A stretch of DNA of 64,000 nucleotides, from contig JAJNNQ010000003.1 of NCBI GenBank assembly GCA_027886175.1, forward strand, positions 7,355,501 to 7,419,500. Direction: 5' to 3'. The notes under the pieces were generated by a model that worked only from the letters and a program-made list of their open reading frames with translations, was not told the DNA's origin and searched no databases. The stretch is from Phylloscopus collybita (lineage: Eukaryota > Chordata > Aves > Passeriformes > Phylloscopidae). The translations under genes and the position numbers were made by a program. Within the stretch, counting starts at the first letter, position 1; each line of letters begins with the position of its first letter. This document shows, piece after piece, positions 47,891 to 59,927 of the stretch.

Positions 47891-50800
47891 TTTCCTTATC
47901 AATCATCCAACTCTATGCATGCAAATAATTGTCCAACTTCACTACAGAGGCTGAAAAGCTAAAGAGAGGATAAAATACAAGTAATAATTTTTTATCCATG
48001 AACAGAGGACCCATTAAAAGTTACAACTAAAGCAAATAATAGTAAAAGGCCAGATGATTTTCCTTCTCCTTATATATAAAGGTCATTCATTCAAAGTCTC
48101 CAGTGTTACTCACTGTTTTCCAGAGAAAGAAGAATAACTGTTGAGTTGTTAACACCACTGCATATCACTGTGTGTATACACATGTAATTATAGAAATTAT
48201 TGTATACGAAGAGCTTACAGTCTAAGGGAAGATAAATATGTACAAGATCAGTAGATCACTTGATTTATTCAAATGATTATCAAATCACATGGAGTTACCA
48301 CATTCCTGATGGGAGGGATTATATAATCATTGAATATACTGAGTTGGAAGGGAGATAGCCAACAGAGGAATTGGTAACAGTGACTTCTTAATCTTCCTCA
48401 TTATCATAAGTATTTATATGATTGTGTCTATAGGATGGTGAAAAGTTTGGTCATAGCCCAAGAAATACTGTGAGTTGTGAAGAAGAAGTTGTAAGAAAAG
48501 AGGTTTCATGGCCTGCAGCAGAAGGAAAGGATCTCTGGGCAAAGACAGCAGGAGTGGTAGGAAGAAGTGGAATAGATCATGAGGACTGCAGCTTTAGCAA
48601 GACAGAGACAAGATTTAACTGGAAGCAAGGAGGGGGAGCCAGCACCATGTGACTCTCCAGCCGGTGTTTGCTGCCACTGGTATTGCAAAAGAAATCTCAG
48701 GAATAAAATTTTATTTGAGGCAGAATAATTTATCTAAGTCATGATCTTGGCATTTGGTGGAGATACTATAATTATAAAAACTTGATCAGATCTTCCTGTA
48801 AGAAACCCTGTACAATGACAAGTAATATTCAGGTCACACTTCTCCTTTGAAGTTTTAATGGCCACTACAATTTTATGTTAGTCACTCACTCATGTTTGAA
48901 GTAGGCGTGCAAAGCCTTGGCTGTCTCCATTTGTCTATAACTACTTTAGAAGCTTCTGAAGGCACTGAACTCATAAAACTGCAGGCTTCAAAGAGCTTAT
49001 TCAAAGATTCCATTCTGCTGCTGCCATTTATCAAAGGGACACTTTTAAAATATATAGCTCTTTATAATAATTTTTTTTTAATATAAACCTGACAGTGGGG
49101 ATGATTAAAACAAAATCTCTATTGGCTTCAATGGCAGCAGAACTGAGTTCCATAGCTTTAAATATAATATTTATATTTCTACAAATAATGTTATAGCAAA
49201 GCAAGTTCCTAATATAATGAAGCACAATTCATTTTCTCCTCTTTGTTCACCCCCCTCCTCCCCAAAATAATTTTTTGGAACTTCACTGTGTGTTTAACTT
49301 TGAACTTTAAATCAAATTTTAAAATTAACCCCACAATACAGAAAAGGATTGTCTGTCCTAAAGAAAATAGAAACTCACTGTTTCTAAGTAGAATTAATTC
49401 AATTTTTTGGATGCACATCTGAAGGGTCAGTAGAATGTTCATGTTAGATTATTATTAATTAAAAAAAAACCTAACATATTTTATTTTATTCTGTCATTTA
49501 TCAATTCCATGATAAATCTTGCTGATTTCTAGCCCATGATTCTAGATAAATCACATGACACTGAGTTATTTTTTATCCCATTTAAACAAGAATAACAATA
49601 CTTACCTACATGACATTCACAGGGCATGGTCTCCTGTCCAATCCTGTTCTTCAAAACACAGCAGGAGACTTTCCATTGACTTTATTAGATGAGCCCTTCA
49701 ACTCCTCATCTTCTGTAAAGAACCATGGCCTGTGGGGAAAGTGATAGTTGATGTCTATGGAATGGGTATGATATCAGCTAAAAATGATTTTAGAAGTACA
49801 TCTTTAGGGTTCTAAAGTGCTCCTACTCCTTCCTTAATCCAGCTTGGGTGCTTGTTTTGTTTGCTCCAAGAGAGGACATCATAACATCACATCTGTTGCC
49901 ATGGGAATGGCTGTGATTTTGCAAATTCAGCTTTCTGTCTTCATGAAATCAGGCAGAACAAAAGAAATGGGCAATAGGGGAAAAGCCATTGTTTAGGAAC
50001 AAGGCAATTTGATTCTAAATTCAGGCCTAAACCCTTTGTCTTTATTGGGGTAACTCCCCATGGAGCACCTTTTGAAGTTACTCCTTTTCTGTTGTTACTC
50101 ACAAGGTTTCCCTGCTTGCTTTGGGAAGGGAATTCCACATCCAGTGTGCTTGAGCACTGCCTCAGAGTGGCCTGATTTGAGTCTCTGGACTCATAGTACA
50201 AGTAAACAAAGATAAAATAATGATATTGTAAACACATGTAATAGCACTTCACTTTTCCTAGTCTGGAGTAATTCCAATTAAAATTACTTTATTCTGAAAT
50301 AATTTCTCTGGTTTGGATAAAAATTATTTTTCTATAATAAAATTATTACTATTTTAGACTAAAACTCCCTATGACAGAAAATATACTGGAATACCTAAAT
50401 GACAAGTATCTGGTAGATGCCCTGTTTACACAAAACTTCAGAATCTACACTTTTTAATCAAGTGCATCAAGCTTTTCTTTTTCTTTTGCAGTAGCATTGT
50501 TGCTTTATCTAATTTAACAGAGGAAGAAATATGAGGGTTGCACTACATCTACCAATCATTGTTTCCAAACTGTTATTTTTAATTCCTAGCTATTCCTGGA
50601 ATACACAGTCCTGCTTGGAAAAGCATGACTCTGTTAATGGCCTGCTTTAGAAGTAACACAATTGCCAATCAATAGAAATTGGCAGAGATGATATTTGAGA
50701 AATACAGACAATTCCTGGTCTCCATAGTGCAGTTCTGAAATATCAGGGTAAATTGTGGGCTTTCTGGGAGTGTTGCACAAATTTCTGTTTCATTTTTGCA

Positions 50801-52450
50801 GAACCATTTAGGAAGGTCAAAATAATGATACAGTCCTGCACCTAATGTTTTTGACTGGACTTGTGCAGCAGTTAAAGGGTTTACCTCTCTCTGGAGATGG
50901 ATTTGACTGATTTTTATTTTCTTTTCTGGATAGACAAAACTAAATTCCCTGAGACTTACGGTCTTGCTTACAAAATAATTTTGACAAACTACTGGAATTC
51001 TAGGCCTTTTTCCTACACACACAGTGAGACCCTTTATAGTAAAACTGAGATATTTATTTGAAAATCCAAAGTTTTGGCTTCTGTAATAAGCCATGAAAGG
51101 CCTTCTCTGGGAGATAGACAGTCTTGTGAACACTGAATGCCCTCCCCTACCTCCCCCTTTCCACATGTTAAACTGAAGATGTGCAACTTTGGTAAACTCT
51201 GGGGTACCAGCTCTTGTTCCTTTGATGAAAACTCTGAGCTGGAATTTATAATCTATTTCTTACAGAATTTGATGACAAAGGGGTTTGTTTTTAAAGTGAG
51301 ACTTACCCAGATTTCCTCAGATGTCCTCAGATATTCCATGTGGTTGCAGAGTGATGTTGGAGATGTGGATGTGCCATAGCTCCACACGCTTTCAAGTTCT
51401 CTGAGTTCCTGAAGTCCTGTCTGAAAATCAGCCTATGCATTGTGCTGCCCAGGGAAGACCAGGAGAGCACGTGGGCTGATTGCTTCTCTGGAGGTTGTTG
51501 CACTTTAGACCTTTACAGAGCCAGAGAAAGAACAAAATTGTGATTTTTTTTTTTATTCATTTCCACCCATTGCAGCCAACCATGTCTTCTTCAACCCTCA
51601 GTCATAGGATAATCACGATGTGGCAGATACCCTGAAAGCATTCTGAAATGCAGAAGTGTTGTTATTGAATTAATAAAAAAAGGCATTACTCTGAGTAGAA
51701 CCAACTTAGTAAATGAGATCCAGAAGTGTTACATCCATTCTTAGTAGTTATTTTTTCCCATTTCTCTCTTTGGCCTTAACTGGGCCCAACTGTTGAAAGC
51801 CATCAAAAATGCTTCAATCTGAATATTTAAAAGAAGTGATTATCTCTGGCCTGCTTCTGTGAAGTAAAATTTCTTAGTCTCATAGTTTGAGAGAGAGCCT
51901 GTACTACACATCTCAGGGACCCAATGTCAGGAAAGGATTAACAAACTTCATAGAAGTTGTATTCACTGGAAAATTTATCAAAGTATCAAAAGGAAGCTGC
52001 ACACAAGGTGAGCCTTTAAAAAGAACCATTCCACGCTGAGCAGCTGCTGGTTTCACATTCCTGTCAGGCTGAACCTTAGGGACAGTGCAACTGGCATGGG
52101 AAAAAACCTTCTGGAAGTTACAGAAACAAATTATTGATTATTTTCTTAAATCTGAAAAAGAACAAAAACCCCTCAAGAAGTTTGTATAGGATGAATTTTT
52201 CTACCAGTGGTTCAATCTTCTGATCAATTCTCATCTTAAATACTGAGTTAGAATGGAATATGCTGAATAACAAAGGCTCATCATAATTCAGCCAAGATGG
52301 GATTCCATGCAAGTTCATAGGGAATGGATTACAAGTTGCAACTGCCTCAGTTTTGTAATTCTCTATTATATCAGTGGAAGTGTAACACACCCTGACTTTC
52401 ATGGTCAAAAGTACTGGGAGAAAATGCAGCACAAATTCCAGAGGAAATGG
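47891..52450. other. Intergenic, no gene seen
   Basis: AT-rich sequence. A short stretch at 48319-48360 resembles the reverse complement of a CR1 3' end (GAGTTGGAAGGGA after an ATCATTGAAT-like tail) but is too short to be sure. The 165-codon frame at 50669-51166 has no recognised motif. Confidence 0.6.
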
Positions 52451-52551
52451 TAAACAAAAACAAAAACAAAAACCACAACAACCAAAAAAAACCCCAAAAA
52501 CCACCAAAAAACCACCAAAACCAAACCAAAACCGAAAAAATACCATCAACA
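52451..52551. repeat. A/C-only low-complexity tract
   Basis: About 100 bp made almost entirely of A and C in CAAAAAC and ACCACCAAA-like units, with almost no G or T on the plus strand. Confidence 0.93.
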
Positions 52552-54943
52552 ACATAACAGATTTTTCCTAAAGAGTGTGTTACTTATTAGAATTACCAGA
52601 CCTGAGACCTGTGGATGAAGTTGCCAATGCCTAACAAAAGCAAGAGGTCCCCAAATGTCATCACCGCAGACCAAAAAAAGAGTGATAAAAATGACCCATA
52701 TTTCTAACTAGGAAAAAAAAAAACAAGCCAACAACAAACCCAGGATAAATTTCAGACAGTGTTTGCTAACCCAGGGCAGACAACAGTCTATTCTTATAAA
52801 AGTCAGGTATTATCATTCACTCCTGGGTCTCTTTTAAGGGAAAGATTTAAACTCCTCAGACAAAACTCATGACAGTCTACAAGGGCATAAACAGGATGAG
52901 CAAGAGGTTATCACAACTACTGGAAGCACTGATTATGTGGTTTACACACCGTTTTTTAATATGCTTATTCAGATATAGCTAAGGTTGGGAGATACCAGCC
53001 TGTTGCCAATGCTTTTGTTGTATCTTTAACACCAAGAGCATTTCTAAGATTGTGTGGGAATATTTTTCTTGTATAATCTCCCACAGCAATCACTATTCAG
53101 GGTGATGGCCATCTCAGGAAACTGCTTTTCAGGCCTTTTTTTACACTAAGCAATTTTTATATGTGCCTATCCACCACCTTCCCATTCTGTTACATATTTT
53201 GGGAATGCCCTGAGGATCCCCTTTCCTTCATTGTGTCAGACACCATGGATGTCCTCCTAATGCCTGGACATGCTCAGATCTGAGTCCATCCTTCCAGCCC
53301 CACAGGGACTCTTTCCATGCCAACACCACTCATCCTTCATACTTTGTACACGTTGGACCCTTATGGCTTCTTCCCTCCCCACTCCTTTCACACCATTATT
53401 AATTCTCCTATTTCTACCATGGGAAGACAAGCAGAGATGAGATATTTTGTTGTCACGCTGCATGCTGCTAATAGCTTTGATCTGTAGACAATTACAGATC
53501 CTATTGTAGGCTCTGGGTCTGCCAGCTCAATATCTGGGCTCCATACATTCCCTGTTTAGCTTTTTTTTCTCATTTGATTCTGCTTAAATCTGTAAATACC
53601 TATGAATTTATGCCTAGGACATTCTTTGAGAAATGGTGGAGCGGATTGGATGTATTATTCAAAAGTTTCCACGTTACAGCCTAAAAGACAAACGACACCA
53701 ACCAGAGAATAAAACCCTGCTCCATTTGGCTCCCTGTTATCTGCAGTAGCTTTCCTGGGGTGAGCTATTTGGAGGATGTACAGAAGCATGTGACTTTCAT
53801 GTTGCTATTAAGGTGAGGCCATTGTGCCAAGAGCCGTGATGAGTTTTCATAAAGATAGTTTGAAAAGACAAAACCAGGACACTGGCTTTGCTTCACAGGT
53901 GGGTGAAAGAAGGCAAGGGGCACAGCCAGAGGAACTAGGAACCAAGAACAGCTGGCCAGACAAAGTCCTGTGATCAAAGTCCAAGAAAAGGGGTTTTTTT
54001 TCCTCATGAAATTTGCCATTAGAGATATTGAGGAGGCCTATGTATTAAATTCCTGAGTTTTGAGGCACCGTAATAGAGCAGTCAAACAAAGATATAGAAA
54101 GTGCCACTGTTTCCATGAGACATGACAAGCTAAGGATTCCCAACAAAGTAAGGCCACCTGAAGAGGGATAATGAAAGTGATTACATCAGCAAAGAGGAAG
54201 GAACAATCCAGGTAAAGAGTTGGTGGATGTTTGATCTTGGAGGGTTGCTGTTACCTCCAGTGCAGTCATCCAAAGCTGTCTAAAAATTAAATAGGCTAAA
54301 AGAACAAGAATGCCTAGGATTTCTTCCAGGAATTTCTGTAGTTACCTACTAGGCATCAAAGGAGACTTCTTTTGAACCTTCAAATATACAAGGAGGTCAC
54401 ATGCATTAGTGACTGCAGATTTGGTAACCTATTATTCATTATTTTCTTTTATTGATTGTTTTACAACAAGGCTTGTGTGTTGCTTTCTGTGCCACCAAAA
54501 AAAAAAGAAAATCTGTAAAATCTTAAGGTTTTTTTACGGGAGTAACAGTAGCTGTCTGTCCTTGTTAATGACAATAGTAGCCTATTTTTTCCCTATTAAT
54601 TCTAATTAGGGGGTCTCACACGAATGTTAAGTCAAATTTTTATAATGAATGATGTCCTGTGACCAGAAAAAAAAAGACAGGTTGACCTAAGATAATCTCT
54701 TATTTAAAGATGACTTTTAAAAACATAAAGTTGCAACAAATTAATTACTCGGCTTAACCACTTTGTTAATTTTTTTAAAAAAGAAAACATGATGACATGC
54801 CACACTTGGGTTATGCTGGCATTCAGGACAAAGAGACAAGCCAGAGAAAAGATAAAATTGTGGAAAAGTAAAGTATCACCCACAGATATAAATAGCCACT
54901 AATTAAACAGAGGCAGTTAGAAAAATAATCTACTTGTTTTATA
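52552..54943. other. Intergenic, no gene seen
   Basis: Unique-looking sequence, no recognised exon or element. Confidence 0.65.
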
Positions 54944-54957
54944 GCTCTAGGTGGCAG
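54944..54957 (+). promoter_or_regulatory. CTCF-like motif, copy 1 of a pair
   Basis: GCTCTAGGTGGCAG fits the CTCF core at 12 of 14 positions. It lies in a 37-bp segment (54945-54981) that recurs 129 bp downstream with 31 identical bases. Confidence 0.35.
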
Positions 54958-55072
54958 CAGTGGAACAAAATAGAGAAAAATGTATGATTATGATTATACT
55001 TGCTCCCTGTTAATACAAAATCCATTAATTAAATACTGCTGATGCTGTTGCATGACACAGTGTTACTTTTAC

Positions 55073-55086
55073 ACTCTAGATGGCAG
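55073..55086 (+). promoter_or_regulatory. CTCF-like motif, copy 2 of a pair
   Basis: ACTCTAGATGGCAG fits the CTCF core at 12 of 14 positions and has the same orientation as copy 1. It lies in the duplicated segment 55074-55110. Confidence 0.35.
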
Positions 55087-58000
55087 CAGCATCACAAAAT
55101 ACAGAAAAATAAGATTAATTGTGTTCATGCTGTGCCTAAGAATGCAGCCCCTTCAAGTTTTTGGAGGTTTAAGTTGCAGAGGTCAAAATGCAGATTTCCT
55201 GTAGGCATTTCCCACCACAAAAGAAGAAAAAAGCCCTAACAGTGATTGTTAAATATCATGTACAATTACACTTCTGAAGCAATGCCACGTTTTGCTATTC
55301 TGGGTTTTCCTAATGGGGAAAGGATGTGCAGAAAACAAAAATGACAGCACCTCTGCAGGTGAGTGTAGTATAGTGATCCTAAAAAAAACTCTGTGCATGT
55401 GCATACCTGTCATGCTAGAGAAGGCAGTAACAGCAACCATACCACATGTTCAGCCTTACAAGTGTAAGTTTCTGCACACAGCACTTGACAAGGACTTCAT
55501 GTGCATAAGGCTGGGTCAAAGGCGTCGAGGTGAAAAGAAGGCATTGGCTTTAGAAAAGACAAAGTTTTGGTCAAACCCATTTGGAATATTGTTTGACTAG
55601 AAAGCATCATAGATGTCAGCTCAGCAGAAGGCTGATCTGGGGCCAGCAGCAGGAGGGGCTGGAGATGGAAGCACACAAACCCATCTCTCCTGCTTTTTTC
55701 TCTCCTGTTGGAAAGAAGGTCCCACCTGGATAAAAAAGCTCCAGCAGTCCAGCAATACTTTCATATTCAAACCATTACCTGCCAGGGGAGGTTACACAGA
55801 ACATCATTTAAGTATCTGGGTCTGTTGCTCAGGTGGCTGAGGGTACTTCCCCTGTATAATATGCTGAGCATGGCCAGAAGAGCAAGTATCCAGCAGAGAC
55901 TGTGCCCAGCAATGTAATGCACCACCAAGCCTAAACATGGGATATTCAGGGAAATACAGTGTATGGAGAGATTCCTTTGGGGAACTCACTTTGACCAGCT
56001 GCCTGCTGTGTTATCCTCGGACTCAGAGGCTTCTGGAGGGTGGAGAAGGTTATCTCCTGGTTCAGTTTTCTTGTGTTAGGGGCACATTTTGTCAGGAAGA
56101 GATTATTGCCCAGTGCCACGGCAGGGTCACACAGTGGGGGTGGCTCCTTTGCCATTTTGGGGGAAGGTGCCTTGTTCAAAGGTACAGATCTCTGCTGAGA
56201 TATCTCACTGGAATCTGTTAGTGTGATCCAAGAGAAGGACTGTGAGAGAGACCCAAACACTAATTGGGTTTTTCCTTTGATCTTGATCATTTAACATTCT
56301 CTTAGTATGGAAAGGTTCTTGTTCCGTGCTGCTTAATTTAAGAATGGATTTTAAATTAAATTATTACTTTGCTTTAAAAATTATTACATCTGTCTAGCAG
56401 AAAAAGATTAAAGTGGGAAACTAAGACTGGGCTGGTATCACCAGTATTAAGCTAAAGCAAAAGTTAAGGCGGTCCACTTAACTGAATAAATACAAACTGA
56501 AGAATTGTTTTAATATAAATATATTTGTAAGCTATTGGTAAATCAGGTCTGAATTAAATTATCAGATCATCAGTTCCAAAGATTGACTATAAACTTTAAA
56601 TAATGTATTATAAACTCTTTGATAATAAATCCTGAAGAATTTCATCCTGTGAACCTGTCACTCAGAAGTCACATTAATATTTTTATAGGGAAATGAAAAA
56701 AACTTTAGAACCTGAACAAAACTCTGAGAAAGAGATGGAGTTCTCTTTTCAGTTCCTCTGCAGTAGCTAATACCTTCCTTTTCTCAAAAGTAAGCATATC
56801 CAACTATTATTTCAGGCTACTTAAGACTACTGCAAAGTTTTCTGGCACTTTTCCGAGCTGAACTCCAGTAGCTTTTAATAAACAGGCCTGACTGCATTTT
56901 CAAATCCTAAAATTAAATTAAAAATATTCTGGATGTCTTTCACCAAGGAAAGCAAGGATAAAAACAAGTACAGGAAAAATCAGATACTGAAGGCTGCAAA
57001 AAATTTTCAGTTGTATTCTCTGTTCTTACAGTCTCTTGGAGGAAGAGGAGAAGCAATTGCAGAGCCCAGTGGTGGTGCTGGTACTGTGGCCCTCACTCGA
57101 GGCTTGCTCCACAGCCCAGAAAGGAGCCCAGGCACCGGGGTGCTCAGCCTGCTCTGGAGCTCTGCCAGGACATGTGCTGAGCTCTCTATTTTCTGGTGAA
57201 TACCAGGTGCCACCTGCACTGTGAGGTGTGTGACAAGCTTCCTGTTCTTGGCAGCTCTGCCTAACTTCATGGTCACAAGCCAGTGATGTGTTTGAGATCA
57301 GACATTTCTGAGGATTCAGCTCAGCTTAGCTCTTGTCCTGTAGGGACAAGTACCTGCTGGGAGGCTGTTCCAAGAGACAGCGATCCCATGGAAATAGCAG
57401 TTTTTTCCTGTTAAAGTGAGAGTCCTGTTGAACTTAACACTGTGGCCAGATGTGTATTTGCACACCTGCTGTAGTCAGATTCTCAGACAAAGCTGTTCCA
57501 CTGGTGGCATGAGAAGGCACAGTGGAAGTAAGGGTTGTATCTTTCACCTGGGCAAAAGCTCTCTGTTCCTTCTTTGCTTTGAATAGATTCCTCCAATGCT
57601 TGGACAACTCTTGATAGCAGAGACCCCTTTAGATGGTGCCAGCTAATTTGTTGTTGGGATGAGGGCAAAGACAGCTACTGCCATCTCCTTAGTATTATTA
57701 ATACATTGAGTAATAGTGTTATTTTCTGCCCACTGTTAATTTGTCAGGTGAATAGCAGCCATGTACTGCAGGAGACCAATCTGCAGGGTTCATTGTTTTA
57801 TTTCCTCATTATTGCAATGACTTTGAATATTTCTCTGGAAGGAAGTTCCTGTGCCTGAGGCCATAATGTACATGCCTCCTGTCTGACCCAATGTTTAGTC
57901 ACACAGAGAAAGGACTGAAGTCATGTTCTAGAAACAATAGCTTGGAGTGGAGTAATGCAGGAGGAGGAATGACACAAGAAGGCTATAGACTGTGTGTTTC

Positions 58001-59862
58001 CTCTGGAGAGGAAAATGCATTAGGACACAAACATTTGCTGCATGTGCACGAGTGCCCGTCTCGCTGACACAAAGCCACTTCACTGAAGTGCTCTCTCAGC
58101 CTGGGAGGTACCAGCATCAGCCACAGACCTAAACTGCTTTACTTTGTGAACTCCTCCAATGATCAAGCATAGAGGTGTCTTAATTCACTGAAACAAGACA
58201 ACAGCTGAAAAGCACTGGCTGAGATTGTCACAGAACGCTTGCAGCAGAATCTGGGTTTTTTGAAATATCCTCTATCACTTAAGTTATCTTTTTCCTATTC
58301 TTTGTAGATAATTCTTGTGGTTTCTAGCACACAGTCCCTCCCCCAATGCATAGTCTCACACTGTAGGCTATACCATAAATCCTAAAGAAAGTGATTCACC
58401 AGCTCCTTGGACTGCCTCTGGCAGACTTTGTCTAAATTTAGTGCCTTGGAAACTAAAACTCACTAAGAGCAGGGAAATTCTCCAGCTGATATTTGAATAA
58501 GAAAGAGATCTTTGCTTAATAGCATGTGAAGGTTATGTAGTAAGGAACACTTTTCTGCAGGTAATATAAACTGATGCTTAGTATAAATGATCATGGCAAG
58601 ATCTTTCATTAGAAGTCCATGAAATAAAAATAACTCAGATAAAATTATATCAGGAAGATAAAGTACCATTTGGGTGAAAGCACTGTGCTGAAACAATCAG
58701 TCATATTGATCAGCATAATGGTTCTGACAGAAGTGTTCTTCTCATTTGAAATCATCTTCACTTGCTTTTTGCTGTTGTGGAATAATGCAGAGCAGAGCTG
58801 TGCAGCCTCAGGAGCTGGGAGCTGGATCTGCTTTACAAAGCCCTGTAACACATCCCTCTCCTCCTGTCCAGCTGCAGGCTTTCCCCTCTCCCAGCAAGCA
58901 GCTCCATCCTCTTTCACACACCTCAAACCTCACCTGGCACAGCTCTCGTGCCCTGTCTACACTGCCCAAGCTACCTCCAACCTCCTCATGTTCCACCTGC
59001 AGCAGCTCCTTGCTCATCTCCTGAGCAGTTTCCCATCACCTCCAAGTGTGAGCAGTCAGAGCTCTCCCTGTGCCTGACCAGGCAGCTCCATTTCCCCTGC
59101 AAGGCCCTGCTACAGACGTGATTTTCTGTATCCACAGGCAGCTGCTGCAGAAAAGAGGCAGAAGCAGGCAAAGGGTCTGGGCAGGAAGGTGAATGGCAGG
59201 AGCTATGGTGGGAATACCTTATGGACTGATATCATAAGAGCTGTGTGCTAGAGCTGAGTTGTTTTCACACACGGAGAATGAGGCTGGCCTTCTCCAGCTG
59301 TAGGTCGGATGTAACCTGGCTGAGATGATGATCTTCTGTCCCTGTAAACATCAAAAATTTCATGCTTTGAAGTGAAGAGCTCAAACCTAGGAGAAGAAAA
59401 AAATCTCTCAGCATTTCATACTGAAATCAACTGTTATCTTTGAAACATGAACAACCTGCACCAATAACACTCTCAGCTGAACACACAGATTCTTAGTTTG
59501 GTTTTGCTGAGAACTAAAAATTAACAATTCAGCATAAGTCTTAATATAGGCATGTGTCTGCCTGGCACATGCAAGAATTTCCTCCAGTACTTTCTCTCTC
59601 ATAATGCTGCAAAAATCAGTAATACCAGTGACTGATTCAGCAGCAAATGCCTTGAACTTTGGAAGAGTGACTTGGCACCTGAGCCCAATGCTGCTTCAAA
59701 AGGACAGTACTCCCTTGGAGCTTACCAAGCCTTCCCTCAAAGGTTACATGCCAAAATGTCACCAGACTTTATTACCAGAGCCTCCAGAAAATGGACAGCA
59801 CCAAAGTAAGATTAATTTTTTGGTTTACAATATTTCTACTCTGATAAGGGGATAGGCAGATA
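55087..59862. other. Intergenic, no gene seen
   Basis: Mixed composition. Locally GC-richer, CpG-poor stretches at about 55.6-56.2, 57.0-57.4 and 58.8-59.2 kb open frames on both strands, which argues against coding. No repeat family is recognised. Confidence 0.6.
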
Positions 59863-59927
59863 TTCATTAAAAAGTTAACCCTCTTTGTTCATTAGTTTTT
59901 CATTAAAAAGTTAACCCTTTATGTTCA
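59863..59927. repeat. Two-copy 36-bp tandem duplication
   Basis: TTCATTAAAAAGTTAACCCT begins at 59863 and again at 59899. The 29 bp shared by the copies differ only at a few positions in the second half. Confidence 0.95.

Noticed and set aside
50669..51166. 165-codon frame on the minus strand
   Set aside because: No recognised motif or retroviral signature, and no neighbouring exon pattern. Probably chance.
52118..52555. 145-codon frame on the minus strand rich in F, G and V
   Set aside because: The N-terminal part is the A/C-only tract translated, and the rest has no recognisable motif.
57496..57510. CCACTGGTGGCAT, resembling a CTCF core
   Set aside because: One base is missing from the core, so spacing is wrong.
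58670..59171. Overlapping frames of up to 135 codons on both strands
   Set aside because: Open on both strands at once because of local GC content; no conserved motif seen.
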